DNA of 64,000 nt from NCBI RefSeq assembly GCF_035918015.1, contig NZ_CP109132.1, positions 4,898,001-4,962,000 of the forward strand, read 5' to 3'. Source of the stretch: Streptomyces sp. NBC_01754. Its GTDB lineage: Bacteria; Actinomycetota; Actinomycetes; Streptomycetales; Streptomycetaceae. The translations under genes were made by a program, and so were the position numbers. Positions within the stretch are counted from its first letter, which is position 1; each line of letters begins with the position of its first letter. Below the pieces are notes generated by a model. It did not search any database and had not been told where the DNA came from. It was given only the letters and a program-made list of their open reading frames with translations. Shown here in pieces: positions 9,342 to 18,134 of the stretch.

Positions 9342-10553
9342 TCAGGGCTGGCTGTAGCCGTCCAGGAAGTTCCCGATCCGGGTCACCGCGTCCGTCAGGT
9401 CCTTGGCCGGCGGCAGCGTGACCACCCGGAAGTGATCCGGCTCCGGCCAGTTGAAGCCGGTGCCCTGCACCACCATGATCTTCTCGGCCCGCAGCAGGTC
9501 CAGCACCATCTGCCGGTCGTCCTTGATCTTGAACACCTTGGGGTCCAGCCGGGGGAAGAGGTACAGCGCCCCCTTCGGCTTCACGCAGGTCACGCCCGGG
9601 ATCCGCGTCAGCAGGTCGTACGCGATGTCCCGCTGCTCCAGGATGCGCCCGCCCGGCAGCACCAGATCGTTGATCGACTGGCGCCCGCCGAGCGCGGTGG
9701 CCACCGCGTGCTGGGCCGGCATGTTGGCGCAGAGCCGCATGTTGGCCAGGACCGTCAGCCCCTCGATGTACGAGGAGGCGTGCGCCTTGGGGCCGCAGAC
9801 GGCCATCCAGCCGGAGCGGTACCCCGCGATCCGGTAGTTCTTGGAGAGCCCGTTGAAGGTGAGGACCATCAGGTCCGGGGCGACGGCGGCGGTCGGGGTG
9901 TGCGTGGCCCCGTCGTACAGGATCCGGTCGTAGATCTCGTCGGAGCAGACGACCAGGTTGTGGCGGCGGGCGATCTCCGTCAGGCCGCGCAGCATCTCGT
10001 CGTCGTAGACGGCGCCCGTCGGGTTGTTCGGGTTGATGATCACGATCGCCTTGGTGCGGTCGGTGATCCTGCGTTCGACGTCGGCGAGGTCCGGCATCCA
10101 GTCGGCCTGCTCGTCGCAGCGGTAGTGCACCGCCGTACCGCCGGCCAATGAGACCGAGGCGGTCCACAGCGGGTAGTCCGGGGCGGGTACGAGCACCTCG
10201 TCGCCGTCGTCGAGCAGCGCCTGCATGGACATCTGGATCAGCTCGGAGACGCCGTTGCCGAGGTAGACGTCCTCGACGCCGAGGTCGACGCCCTTGGTCT
10301 GGTAGTGCTGCATCACCGCGCGCCGTGCGGACAGCAGCCCCTTCGCGTCCCCGTAGCCGTGCGCCCCGGAGAGGTTGCGCAGGATGTCCTCGAGGATCTC
10401 CGGTGGGCACTCGAAGCCGAAGGCCGCGGGGTTGCCGGTGTTGAGCTTGAGGATGCGGTGGCCCGCCGCCTCCAGCCGCGTGGCCTCCTCGAGCACGGGA
10501 CCGCGGATTTCGTAACAGACGCCGGAGAGCTTCGTTGACTGGATGACCTGCAT
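9342..10553 (-). CDS. Alanine-type pyridoxal-phosphate aminotransferase (AlaA family)
   Basis: A 403-residue class I aminotransferase. The ATG at 10553 begins MQVIQSTKLSGVCYEIRGPV, the standard start of the AlaA/YfbQ alanine transaminase group. PLP-binding features are clear: NPNNPTGAVY, SDEIYDRI and the Schiff-base lysine in FNGLSKNYRIAGYRSGW. The late YLFPRLDP and FRVVTLPP elements complete the fold. It probably transfers the amino group between alanine and 2-oxoglutarate in the cytosol; specificity is inferred from family resemblance. No strong ribosome site precedes the start, so the message may be leaderless or weakly initiated. Neighbours are unrelated in function. Confidence 0.92.
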   Translation of the reverse strand: MQVIQSTKLSGVCYEIRGPVLEEATRLEAAGHRILKLNTGNPAAFGFECPPEILEDILRNLSGAHGYGDAKGLLSARRAVMQHYQTKGVDLGVEDVYLGNGVSELIQMSMQALLDDGDEVLVPAPDYPLWTASVSLAGGTAVHYRCDEQADWMPDLADVERRITDRTKAIVIINPNNPTGAVYDDEMLRGLTEIARRHNLVVCSDEIYDRILYDGATHTPTAAVAPDLMVLTFNGLSKNYRIAGYRSGWMAVCGPKAHASSYIEGLTVLANMRLCANMPAQHAVATALGGRQSINDLVLPGGRILEQRDIAYDLLTRIPGVTCVKPKGALYLFPRLDPKVFKIKDDRQMVLDLLRAEKIMVVQGTGFNWPEPDHFRVVTLPPAKDLTDAVTRIGNFLDGYSQP

Positions 10554-10822
10554 GGCTGCGAGCTTACGACCGTGTTTCGCCCGGTGCGCCCGGTCCGCCG
10601 CCGTGTCGGTCCTCCGGGGGCGCCATGGGCCCGGTCCGCTCTTCCATCGCCATGCCGCCCCGGCCGGGGACCGTGGGAAGGGCAGGCCGGACCGGCGTCG
10701 GGGCTTGGAATGCGGGCGTGCCGGGCGGGACGGGTGAGATGCGCCACGCGGCACCGCCACCCGGGGGTTCCCGGAGCCGTCCCGTGGCACCCGGTCCACC
10801 TGGATCCGGCCGGTCACCCGGG

Positions 10823-11635
10823 TCACCCGGGAAGGGCGGTCCCCTCGGGGAGTCGTACGCCGAAGTCCTCGGCCAGCACCCGCACGACGTCGGCGGCGCC
10901 GTCCAGTTCGTGTTCCTCGATGGTGCCGTCGTCCGCGGTAAGGGTGAGGGTCCTCCCGGAGAGCGCCTTGTGGACCCCCGGCAGGGTGCGCTGGGCGTAC
11001 ACCGCCTGCCGGAACGGTGAGCGCGGGTTCGTCGCGACGTGCCAGTTGGCGACCTCGAAGTCCGGTGCCTCGTAGGGCTCCAGGGTGAACTCGTACTGCG
11101 GCTCCCAGGCGCCGCCCTTCTCCGCCTGCAACTCCCACAGCTCCAGCGGCCCGTCGTGCGGGGCGTGCACCAGCCGGTGGCGGCGCGGCGCGTCGGACAG
11201 TTCGGCGTCCACCACGAGCGGGATCGGCTCCAGCAGCGCCCCGCTCGCCCCGAAGCCGGCGTCCGCCACGAAGGGCGTGGGCTCGTCCTCCGCCTGGACC
11301 TTCAGCAGCATGTGCGTACGCGGCCGGACGTCACCGGGTGCGGCGCCCAGCACCACCCGTGCGGCCAGCAGCGTCACGCCGAAGCCGAGCCGGCTCAGGG
11401 CGGCGGCGAGCAGGACGTTCTGCTCGTAGCAGTACCCGCCGCGCTCGGAGCGGAGGAGCTTCGCCTCCAGGTCGTGAAGCTCGAGGGAGGGGACACCGCC
11501 GAGTACCGGCTCCAGGTTCTCGAAGGGGATGCCGGTCACCTGGGCGCGATGGACGGACCGCAGGACGTGCGCGGTGGGCCGCCGCTCGCCGGACCAGCCG
11601 ATGCGGGCGAGGTAGGCGTCGAGGTCGAGTGTCAT
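10823..11635 (-). CDS. nat: Arylamine N-acetyltransferase
   Basis: A 270-residue protein, the normal NAT length, starting at ATG 11635 (MTLDLDAYLARIGW). It transfers acetyl from acetyl-CoA to arylamines or arylhydrazines by a ping-pong mechanism. The full catalytic triad is visible: Cys69 in RGGYCYEQN, His108 in RTHMLL and Asp125 in FVADAGFG. It is cytosolic and divergent from a small unknown gene at 11748. Actinomycete NATs serve xenobiotic or cholesterol-derived metabolism, and some act in natural product pathways; nothing here points to a particular substrate. The 269 bases after its stop (10554-10822) contain no supported feature. Confidence 0.93.
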   Translation of the reverse strand: MTLDLDAYLARIGWSGERRPTAHVLRSVHRAQVTGIPFENLEPVLGGVPSLELHDLEAKLLRSERGGYCYEQNVLLAAALSRLGFGVTLLAARVVLGAAPGDVRPRTHMLLKVQAEDEPTPFVADAGFGASGALLEPIPLVVDAELSDAPRRHRLVHAPHDGPLELWELQAEKGGAWEPQYEFTLEPYEAPDFEVANWHVATNPRSPFRQAVYAQRTLPGVHKALSGRTLTLTADDGTIEEHELDGAADVVRVLAEDFGVRLPEGTALPG

Positions 11636-11747
11636 GCCCCGACAGTAGGGCTGTCCGTGACGCCCTGGCGGGCAGGCCCGTGCGCGCTGCCTCAGATGTT
11701 TCTCAAATCCGGTGCGGGGGAGCGGCCCGGGGAGGAAGGGGCGCGGC

Positions 11748-12107
11748 ATGATCGGTTTCGGGAAGCAAGTGAAGCAGGAAGCCGCGGTGCTGGTGCTGCG
11801 GGACGTGGCGGAGATCGCCGAGATGATCCGGCAGGAACTGGCCACCGCCCCGGACGACCGACGGCCGGGTCTGGAGCGTGCCCTGGAGCTCGTCGCGGAG
11901 GCGGCCGCCGTCCCGGACGCCGAACTGCGCGGCCGGTGGGTCCGGCAGCGGCTCGCGGCCACGGGGTACCGGGGCCCGGTCGACTCGGTGGCCGCCATCA
12001 AGGCGCTGCGGGAGGCGGAGCCGGGCTTGTCCCTCCGCCGGGCGGTGGCGTACGCCCGGGATGCCGGGGCCGCGGGTCCCGGAGCGGAGGCGGTCCGCGG
12101 CGGGTGA
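11748..12107 (+). CDS. Small protein with ribosomal L7/L12 C-terminal-like segment
   Basis: A 119-residue protein with an ATG at 11748 eight bases after GGAGGAAGG. The first 55 residues are amphipathic helix (VKQEAAVLVLRDVAEIAEMI). The C-terminal part, VDSVAAIKALREAEPGLSLR followed by RAVAYA, resembles the L7/L12 C-terminal domain pattern (vIKavRe-tgLgLkeAk). Short actinomycete proteins with this partial domain are known but uncharacterised. It is not the ribosomal stalk protein: the hinge is missing and ribosomal genes are absent nearby. The domain assignment is inference. Confidence 0.7.
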   Translation: MIGFGKQVKQEAAVLVLRDVAEIAEMIRQELATAPDDRRPGLERALELVAEAAAVPDAELRGRWVRQRLAATGYRGPVDSVAAIKALREAEPGLSLRRAVAYARDAGAAGPGAEAVRGG

Positions 12108-12113
12108 GGAGCG

Positions 12114-12177
12114 GGCCGCCGGGGCAGCACCTCACGCACAGGCATCCGCGAGCCGTGCTCCGGATGCCCCGGCGGCC
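12114..12177. terminator. Inverted repeat downstream of the 11748 gene
   Basis: Outer arms 12114-12126 and 12165-12177 (ggccgccggggca and its complement) enclose a second, nested pair at 12141-12148 and 12161-12168 (ggcatccg / cggatgcc). It starts seven bases after the stop codon. No T-tract. Confidence 0.55.
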
Positions 12178-12273
12178 GGATTCGCCCCTTGTGGGCCACC
12201 CCTCCATGCAGGAGCATGCGCATGTCAAAACCGGAAGAACTCCGGTCACGGCATATCTGGAGGGGACCCCCAC

Positions 12274-13113
12274 ATGAAAAAGCCTCTCGTCGGTGCGTTT
12301 CTTTCCGCCCTGCTGCTCGGGGCGGGCGCCGCTCCGGCGGTCGCCGCCGAAGCGGCGCCCGCCCCCGAAGCCAGGGCCACGGCGGTCGACTTCGCGGGAA
12401 CGGTCGCGCTCAGCAACTGCTCCGGCTCGGTCGTCCGCGCGCCCTCGTCCCAGCCGGACGACCCCGCCCTCGTGCTGTCCAACGGCCACTGCCTGGAGAC
12501 CGGCTTCCCCGGCCCCGGACAGGTCCTGGTCGACCGGGCCTCGACCCGCAGCTTCACGCTGCTGAACGCGGCGGGCGGCGGCGTCGGGACACTGCGCGCC
12601 TCCAAGATCGCCTACGGGACGATGACGGACACCGACGTCTCGCTGTACCAGCTCACGACCACGTACGCCCAGATCGAGAGCTCCTACGGCATCAAGGCCC
12701 TGGAACTCGACTCCGCGCGCCCGGCGCAGGGCACCGCGATCACCGTCGCGTCCGGGTACTGGAAGCGGACGTACAGCTGCGCCGTCGACGGGTTCGCCTA
12801 CCGGCTCAAGGAGGGCTCCTGGACCTGGAAGGACTCGGTCCGCTACACCTCCGCCTGCCAGACCATCGGCGGCACGTCCGGTTCCCCGGTGATCGACGAC
12901 GCGACCGGCAAGGTGGTCGCCGTCAACAACACCGGCAACGAGGACGGCCGGCGGTGCACGGACAACAACCCGTGCGAGGTCGACGAGAACGGAGCGGTGA
13001 CCGTCCGGAAGGGGATCAACTACGCCCAGCAGACGTACGGCATCGTGCCGTGCCTCGGCCCCGGCAACCGGATCGACCTGGACCGCACGGGCTGCGCCCT
13101 GCCCAAGCCGTAG
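12274..13113 (+). CDS. Secreted trypsin-like serine protease
   Basis: A 279-residue precursor beginning MKKPLVGAFLSALLLGAGAA with a Sec signal peptide ending near AVAAEAAPAP. The start follows GGAGGGG at good spacing. The chymotrypsin-fold triad can be read as His in LSNGHCLE, Asp in MTDTDVSLYQL and Ser in QTIGGTSGSPVID. Several Cys residues (NCSGS, GHC, YSC, SACQ, RRCTDNNPC, PCLG, GCAL) suggest disulfide bonds in the exported protein. The fold resembles V8/glutamyl endopeptidase-like S1 proteases. A role in extracellular protein digestion is inferred. No partner inhibitor gene is adjacent. Confidence 0.88.
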   Translation: MKKPLVGAFLSALLLGAGAAPAVAAEAAPAPEARATAVDFAGTVALSNCSGSVVRAPSSQPDDPALVLSNGHCLETGFPGPGQVLVDRASTRSFTLLNAAGGGVGTLRASKIAYGTMTDTDVSLYQLTTTYAQIESSYGIKALELDSARPAQGTAITVASGYWKRTYSCAVDGFAYRLKEGSWTWKDSVRYTSACQTIGGTSGSPVIDDATGKVVAVNNTGNEDGRRCTDNNPCEVDENGAVTVRKGINYAQQTYGIVPCLGPGNRIDLDRTGCALPKP

Positions 13114-13171
13114 GCGTACGGGCCCCTGCGGGGTGGCGGTTCCGCCCCGCGGGAACCCGGCCCCACCGGTC

Positions 13172-14797
13172 TCAGGGCCGCACCGGACGCCCCGCGCCCC
13201 GTACCGCGCGGCCCGCCAGGACGGAGGTGCGGCGGCCGTCCTCGATGACGAAGCGGCCGTCGATCAGCACGTGCGGGATGCCCACCGGCGGGGTGCGCGG
13301 CGCGTCGAAGGTGGAGCCGGCCGCGACCGTGTCCGGGTCGAAGAGGACCAGGTCGGCGCGGTAGCCCTCGCGGACGTACCCCCGGTCCGCCAGGCGCAGC
13401 CGCGCGGCGGGCCGGGAGGTGAGGTGGGCGACGCACTCCTCCAGGGAGAGGACGCCCAACTCCCTGACGTACCGGCCGAGGTAGTGCGGGAAGGTGCCGT
13501 AGGCGCGCGGATGCGGCTTGTCGCCCTGGAGGATGCCGTCGCTGCCCCCGGTGTGCACCCGGTGGCGCATGATCTGCCGGACGTTCTCCTCGTGGCCGAC
13601 GTGCTGGAGGATCGTCGTGCCGAGCCGGTCCCCGGTGAGCAGCCGACGGGCCGTCACCCAGGGGGCCTCACCGCGTGCCCGGGCGGACTCGGCGACCGTA
13701 CGCCCGACGTACTCGGCCAGCTCCGGCGTGCCGACACCCGAGATCTCGATGGTGCCCCAGTCGATGGGGACGCCGTGGCAGCCGTCCGAGCCCACGGCCT
13801 CCAGATGGTGGCGGATCCGCTCGGCCGCCGCCTCGTCCGCGAGCCGGGCCAGGATCGACTCGGGGCCGCCCTCCCCGGCCCAGCTCGGCAGCATCGCCAC
13901 GAGGGTGGTGCAGCCGGGGGTGTACGGATAGGTGTCCAGCGAGATGTCGGCGCCCGCCGCGAGGGCGTCGTCCAGGAGTGCGAGGAGGTCCGGGGCCTTT
14001 CCCTTGTTCACGCCGAAGTTCATGGTGGCGTGGGCGAGATGGAGGGCGCAGCCGGCGTCACGGGTGAGCCGCACCATCTCCTCGTAGGCGGCGAGCGCCC
14101 CGGCGCCGTACGAGCGGTGGTGCGGGCAGTAGTAGCCGTCGTACCGGGCCACCACCCGGCACAGCTCGGTGAGTTCGGAGTCCTTCGCGTACATCCCGGG
14201 GGTGTATGTCAGCCCCGAGGACATCCCGACCGCGCCCTCGGTCATGCCCTGGGCGACCAGGTCCCGCATCCGGACCAGCTCCGCCTCGGTGGCCGGCCGG
14301 TCCTCCCAGCCCACCGCGAGCATCCGCACGGTGCCCTGCGGGACGAGGTAGGCGGCGTTGACCGCGATGCCCTGGCCGCCGAAGTTGCGGTCGAGGCGGT
14401 CCAGGTAGCCACCGACGGTGCGCCAGTCGAAGTCGACGTCCGCGCCGTCGCCGTTCCAGCCGGAGATGGCGCGGCGCACCTCGGCGAGGGTGCGGTCGTC
14501 GGCCGGGGCGTAGGACAGGCCGTCCTGGCCGAGTACCTCCAGGGTGACGCCCTGGGCCGCCTTCGCGCTGTGGTCCGGGTCGCGCAGGAGGGCCAGGTCG
14601 CTGTGCGCGTGCATGTCGGTGAAGCCGGGCGAGAGCGCCAGCCCGTCGGCCTCCAGGGTGCGGGCGGCGGTGGGGCGCGGGCCGTCGCCCTCCCGGCGAA
14701 TCTCGGCGATCCGGCCGTCCGTGACGCCCACGTCGGCGCGGTAGGCGGGCGCGCCGGAGCCGTCGACCACGCGGGCGTCGCGGATGACCAGGTCCAT
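13172..14797 (-). CDS. N-acyl-D-amino-acid deacylase (D-aminoacylase)
   Basis: A 541-residue amidohydrolase starting at ATG 14797 (MDLVIRDARVVDGSGAPAYR). It hydrolyses N-acyl-D-amino acids to the free D-amino acid and a carboxylate. The N-terminal beta-sandwich leads into the TIM barrel with the metal pair His63 and His65 in FTDMHAHSD; further ligands probably lie in CPHHRSYG, HLAHATMN and the late VHTGGSDG. Length and composition fit the D-aminoacylase subgroup. The gene lies 27 bases after the PLP D-amino acid deaminase gene on the same strand, so the two are surely co-transcribed and catalyse successive steps. Confidence 0.9.
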   Translation of the reverse strand: MDLVIRDARVVDGSGAPAYRADVGVTDGRIAEIRREGDGPRPTAARTLEADGLALSPGFTDMHAHSDLALLRDPDHSAKAAQGVTLEVLGQDGLSYAPADDRTLAEVRRAISGWNGDGADVDFDWRTVGGYLDRLDRNFGGQGIAVNAAYLVPQGTVRMLAVGWEDRPATEAELVRMRDLVAQGMTEGAVGMSSGLTYTPGMYAKDSELTELCRVVARYDGYYCPHHRSYGAGALAAYEEMVRLTRDAGCALHLAHATMNFGVNKGKAPDLLALLDDALAAGADISLDTYPYTPGCTTLVAMLPSWAGEGGPESILARLADEAAAERIRHHLEAVGSDGCHGVPIDWGTIEISGVGTPELAEYVGRTVAESARARGEAPWVTARRLLTGDRLGTTILQHVGHEENVRQIMRHRVHTGGSDGILQGDKPHPRAYGTFPHYLGRYVRELGVLSLEECVAHLTSRPAARLRLADRGYVREGYRADLVLFDPDTVAAGSTFDAPRTPPVGIPHVLIDGRFVIEDGRRTSVLAGRAVRGAGRPVRP

Positions 14798-14824
14798 GGG
14801 GGTGTTGCGCCTTTCGGGGAGTGC

Positions 14825-16174
14825 TCAGAAGAAGGTGCGGAGGTAGCCGGTGACCGTGCCGTCCGCCTCCACCAGCGGGATCAGCTGCCACTTGTCGAAG
14901 GACGTGCAGGGGTGCGAGAGGCCCATGCCGATCCAGTCCCCGACCTCCAGGCCGGTGCCCGGGTCCGTACGGAGCCAGCCGTGCTGGTCGGAGAGGCCGG
15001 TGACGGTGACACCGGTGGCCGGACGGACCGAGCCGTCGCGGGCGGAGCGGATCACCTGCGCCTCGGGGAGGTCGAGGTCGTGGGCCGCGTCGCGCTTGCC
15101 CGCGTTGACGAAGGCCTGCTCCTCGGTGGGCCGGGAGACGACCTGGGCCCAGAGCCGGAACGCGGGCCGCAGCGAGCCCTCCTCGGGGACGCGGTTGAAG
15201 GGGGTGAGGTGGCGGTAGTGGCCGTCGTCATGGCTGACGTAGGCGCCCGAACGCAGCAGCCCGCACACCGGGCGGCTCAGTGCCGGGATGTCCGCGAACA
15301 CCTCGGCGACGGCGTCGAACCAGGCGCTGCCGCCCGCGCTGAGCAGGATCTCCTCGTCGGCGGCGAGGCCGTCGAAGCGGCCGTCCGCGTCGAAGGAGGC
15401 GGCGAGGGCCACGAGCCGGCGCAGCCAGGCGCGTACCCGCTCGGGGGAGGCGTCCGGCACCTCGCCCTCGTATCCCGCGACCCCCACCAGGCGCAGCGTG
15501 GACACGGCGGCCACCGCGTCGGCGACCGCCGCGCAGTCCTCCTCCGTACGGGCACCGGTGCGCGCGCCCTGCCCCGCGCCCAGCTCCACGACCACGTCGA
15601 CGGGGCGTACGGCACCGGCCGCGCGCAGGGCCTCGTCCATCAGCTCGACCCCGCGCACCGAGTCGGCGTAGCAGGCGAAGGTGAAGCCGGGGTCGGCGTC
15701 CAGCTCGCCGGCCAGCCAGCGCAGTGCGGCCGGGTCGACGACCTCGTTGGCCAGGAAGATCCGGCGGATGCCGTACGCCCGGTAGACCCGTGCCTGGTGG
15801 GGCACGGCGGCCGTGATGCCCCAGGCTCCGTGCTCCAGCTGACGGGCGAACAGCTGGGGGGACATCGATGTCTTGCCGTGCGGGGCGAAGGCCAGCCCGT
15901 GCCGCGCGGCGTACGTCTCCAGGAGGGCGAGGTTGGCCTCGACGGCCTCGGCGGACAGCGCCAGCACCGGGGTGGTGAAACCGCCGGTGAAGAGGTTGCG
16001 GCGCTCGGCGGCCAGAGCGCCGACGGTCAGGCCCTCGGCGTCCGGCGGCAGCGCCTTGAAGCGGTGGTCGACGCGCTCGCCGGCCAGTGCCGCGACGGAC
16101 TGTTCGACGGACCGTCCGGCGGTCGGCGCGGCAGAGGGCGCGGCGGGCTGCTCGGCATGCTGCTCGGCGGCCAA
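14825..16174 (-). CDS. PLP-dependent D-amino acid deaminase (alanine racemase-fold type)
   Basis: A fold type III PLP enzyme of about 449 residues related to D-serine dehydratase/D-threonine aldolase (LFTGGFTTPVLALS, then the PLP lysine in FAPHGKTSMSPQL). Dehydratases of this group convert D-serine to pyruvate and ammonia through aminoacrylate. The frame stays open to a TTG at 16216 and an ATG at 16207, but neither has a ribosome site. The TTG at 16174 lies five bases after GAGGAGG and is preferred; this places the 16201-16217 palindrome in the leader rather than in the coding region. Late His/Cys residues (GMGLSHPCTSFDKW) match the usual zinc site. Substrate range is unknown; the neighbouring deacylase implies diverse D-amino acids. 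Confidence 0.85.
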   Translation of the reverse strand: MAAEQHAEQPAAPSAAPTAGRSVEQSVAALAGERVDHRFKALPPDAEGLTVGALAAERRNLFTGGFTTPVLALSAEAVEANLALLETYAARHGLAFAPHGKTSMSPQLFARQLEHGAWGITAAVPHQARVYRAYGIRRIFLANEVVDPAALRWLAGELDADPGFTFACYADSVRGVELMDEALRAAGAVRPVDVVVELGAGQGARTGARTEEDCAAVADAVAAVSTLRLVGVAGYEGEVPDASPERVRAWLRRLVALAASFDADGRFDGLAADEEILLSAGGSAWFDAVAEVFADIPALSRPVCGLLRSGAYVSHDDGHYRHLTPFNRVPEEGSLRPAFRLWAQVVSRPTEEQAFVNAGKRDAAHDLDLPEAQVIRSARDGSVRPATGVTVTGLSDQHGWLRTDPGTGLEVGDWIGMGLSHPCTSFDKWQLIPLVEADGTVTGYLRTFF

Positions 16175-16200
16175 GGGAGCCTCCTCGGAGAAGTGAGTGT

Positions 16201-16217
16201 GTTGCATTACGTGCAAC
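16201..16217. promoter_or_regulatory. Palindromic operator, probably for the IclR regulator
   Basis: GTTGCATTACGTGCAAC is a perfect six-base inverted repeat with a TTACG centre, followed at 16222 by a related half site (attgcgcataacg). It lies in the shared promoter region of the D-amino-acid genes and the divergent kinase-iclR-ridA operon. Binding by the local IclR protein is inference from position. Confidence 0.55.
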
Positions 16218-16222
16218 GCTCA

Positions 16223-16252
16223 TTGCGCATAACGCTTGACGCTGTCTAACAT
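16223..16252 (+). promoter_or_regulatory. Probable promoter of the kinase-iclR-ridA operon
   Basis: TTGCGC (16223-16228) and TAACAT (16247-16252), 18 bases apart, resemble a vegetative promoter. Transcription would begin at about 16259, next to the ATG at 16261, so a leaderless message from that ATG is possible. Confidence 0.4.
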
Positions 16253-16314
16253 CCGAGCCGATGCCGGGTCAATGGTCCACCACCGGCGCCACGGCCGACC
16301 ACGAGGAGCCCAGA

Positions 16315-17373
16315 GTGCCCGGATCCGCAGCCAGGACGTCCGCCGTGGCCCCGGAGGTCGTCTGCCTCGGCGAATCCATGGTGACGTTCCTGCCCTCGCG
16401 GCCCGGCCGCCTCGCCGACGTCCCCGTCTTCTCCCGTGGTATCGGCGGCGCCGAGTCCAACGTCGCCTGCGCGCTGGCCGCCGCCGGGCACGGGGTGAAG
16501 TGGGTCAGCCGGGTCGGCGCCGACGGATTCGGCGACCACCTGGTGGAGGCCGTCGCCGCGTACGGGGTCGACGTCTCCGCCGTTCGCCGCGACCCGGACC
16601 GGCCCACCGGGATCTACTTCCGCACGGCGACGGACCGGGCCACCGACGTCCACGAGGTGGCGTACTACCGAGCCGGGTCCGCCGCCTCCGCGATGTCCCC
16701 GCGCAACGTCCCCCACGAGTCCCTCCTCGGCGGCCGCGTCCTGCACCTGTCCGGTATCACCGCCGCGCTCTCCGCCGACTGCCTGGCCCTGCTGGACGAG
16801 CTCACCTCCCCCCGCCCCGGCCGCCCCCTCGTCTCCTTCGACGTCAACCACCGGCCCGCCCTGTGGCGGACCGGCGGCCCCGGGCCCGGAGTGCTGCTGG
16901 ACCTCGCCCGCCGCTCGGACCTCGTCTTCGCCGGGGAGGACGAGGCGGCGGAGGCCTGGGGCGTGCACGGCACCGCCGCGATCCGCGCGGCCCTGCCCGA
17001 ACCGGACGTCCTCGTCGTCAAGCGCGGCGCGGACGGCGCCACCGTCTTCTCCCGTACCGGCGAAGGGCGCCAGGACACCGTCACCGACGTCCCCGCACTC
17101 CGGGTGGACGTCGTCGCGCCCGTCGGCGCCGGGGACGCGTTCGCCGCCGGATTCCTCTCCGCCACCCTGCGCGGCCTGCCCGTACGCGACCGGGCCCGGC
17201 ACGGGCACCTGATGGCCGCCGCCGTCCTCACCGTCCCCGGCGACCTCACCGCACCCCCTTCCCGCCCGCACGCCGACCGCCTCGTGGCCCTGGACGCCGC
17301 CGCCTGGGGCACACTTCGTCTCGGCCCCGGCTGGACGGCCCGAGGGGCGAACGAGGAGGTACCCGTCACATGA
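16315..17373 (+). CDS. PfkB family sugar kinase (2-keto-3-deoxygluconate kinase-like)
   Basis: A 352-residue ribokinase-family protein. The GTG at 16315 follows GAGGAG by six bases and leaves a short lead before the conserved VVCLGESMVTFLP; an ATG at 16261 would add 18 residues and could be used if the message is leaderless. Family marks are RGIGGAESNVACALA (substrate side), VKRGADGATVF and the C-terminal APVGAGDAFAAGFLSA with the catalytic Asp. It most resembles KDG kinases, phosphorylating 2-keto-3-deoxygluconate, though its place in a D-amino-acid locus leaves the substrate open. It overlaps the iclR start by four bases (ATGA), so translation is coupled. Confidence 0.88.
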   Translation: MPGSAARTSAVAPEVVCLGESMVTFLPSRPGRLADVPVFSRGIGGAESNVACALAAAGHGVKWVSRVGADGFGDHLVEAVAAYGVDVSAVRRDPDRPTGIYFRTATDRATDVHEVAYYRAGSAASAMSPRNVPHESLLGGRVLHLSGITAALSADCLALLDELTSPRPGRPLVSFDVNHRPALWRTGGPGPGVLLDLARRSDLVFAGEDEAAEAWGVHGTAAIRAALPEPDVLVVKRGADGATVFSRTGEGRQDTVTDVPALRVDVVAPVGAGDAFAAGFLSATLRGLPVRDRARHGHLMAAAVLTVPGDLTAPPSRPHADRLVALDAAAWGTLRLGPGWTARGANEEVPVT

Positions 17374-18128
17374 GCCAGACCGTCGACCGCGCGCTGAGCA
17401 TCCTGCCGCTGCTCGCCCAGGGCCCCGCCGACCTCGGCCAGGTCGCCGAGCGGCTCGGCGTCCACAAGTCCACGGCGCTGCGCCTGCTGCGCACGCTCCA
17501 CGAGCACGGGCTCGTCTACCGCCAGCAGGACCAGCGCTACCGTCTCGGCTCCCGGCTCTTCGCCCTGGCCCAGGAAGCCGTCGAGAACCTCGACGTACGC
17601 GAGATCGCCCACAGCCACCTCGTCGAACTCAACGAGCAGTGCGGGCACACCGTCCACCTCGCCGTGTACGAGGAGAACGAGGTCCTCTACATCGACAAGG
17701 TCGAGAGCCGCTACCCGGTCAGGATGTACTCGCGGATCGGCAAACCCGTCGCGATCACCGTCGCCGCGGTCGCCAAGCTGCTCCTGGCCGACCTGGCCGA
17801 ACCCGAGCGGCGCGCGGTCGCCGAACGGCTCGACTACCCCCTGTACACGTCCCGTTCGACCCCGAACGCCGGTGCCTTCCTCAAGGAACTCGCCGTCGTA
17901 CGCGAACAGGGATGGGCCACCGACCTCGGCGGCCACGAGGAGTCCATCAACTGCGTCGGCGCCCCCGTCCGGGGCGCGGACGGGCGGGTCGTCGCCGCCA
18001 TGTCGGTCTCCGCGCCGAACGTGGTCGTCACCGCCGAGGAACTCCTCAGCCTGCTCCCGCTGGTGCGCCGCACGGCCGACGCCGTCAGCCGGGAGTACTC
18101 CGGTACCACCCACACGAAGAAGGCCTGA
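17370..18128 (+). CDS. IclR family transcriptional regulator
   Basis: A 252-residue regulator whose ATG overlaps the kinase stop (ATGA) and is preceded by GAGGAGG. An N-terminal winged helix-turn-helix (VDRALSILPLLAQGPADLGQ, then LGVHKSTALRLLRTL) leads into the IclR effector domain (HTVHLAVYEENEVLYIDKVE, GKPVAITVAAVAKLLLADL, and a late CVGAPVRGADGRVVAAMSVS). IclR proteins bind small acids or sugars and act as repressors or activators. It probably controls this operon and the divergent D-amino-acid genes through the palindrome at 16201-16217. Confidence 0.92.
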   Translation: MSQTVDRALSILPLLAQGPADLGQVAERLGVHKSTALRLLRTLHEHGLVYRQQDQRYRLGSRLFALAQEAVENLDVREIAHSHLVELNEQCGHTVHLAVYEENEVLYIDKVESRYPVRMYSRIGKPVAITVAAVAKLLLADLAEPERRAVAERLDYPLYTSRSTPNAGAFLKELAVVREQGWATDLGGHEESINCVGAPVRGADGRVVAAMSVSAPNVVVTAEELLSLLPLVRRTADAVSREYSGTTHTKKA

Positions 18129-18134
18129 ACCACC

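Noticed and set aside
10554..10822. Small ORFs between the aminotransferase and N-acetyltransferase genes
   Set aside because: They lack ribosome sites and typical third-position bias; nothing supports a gene.
13133..16249. 1038-codon plus-strand open frame
   Set aside because: It covers the D-aminoacylase and deaminase genes on the opposite strand and has no motifs; a GC-bias shadow.
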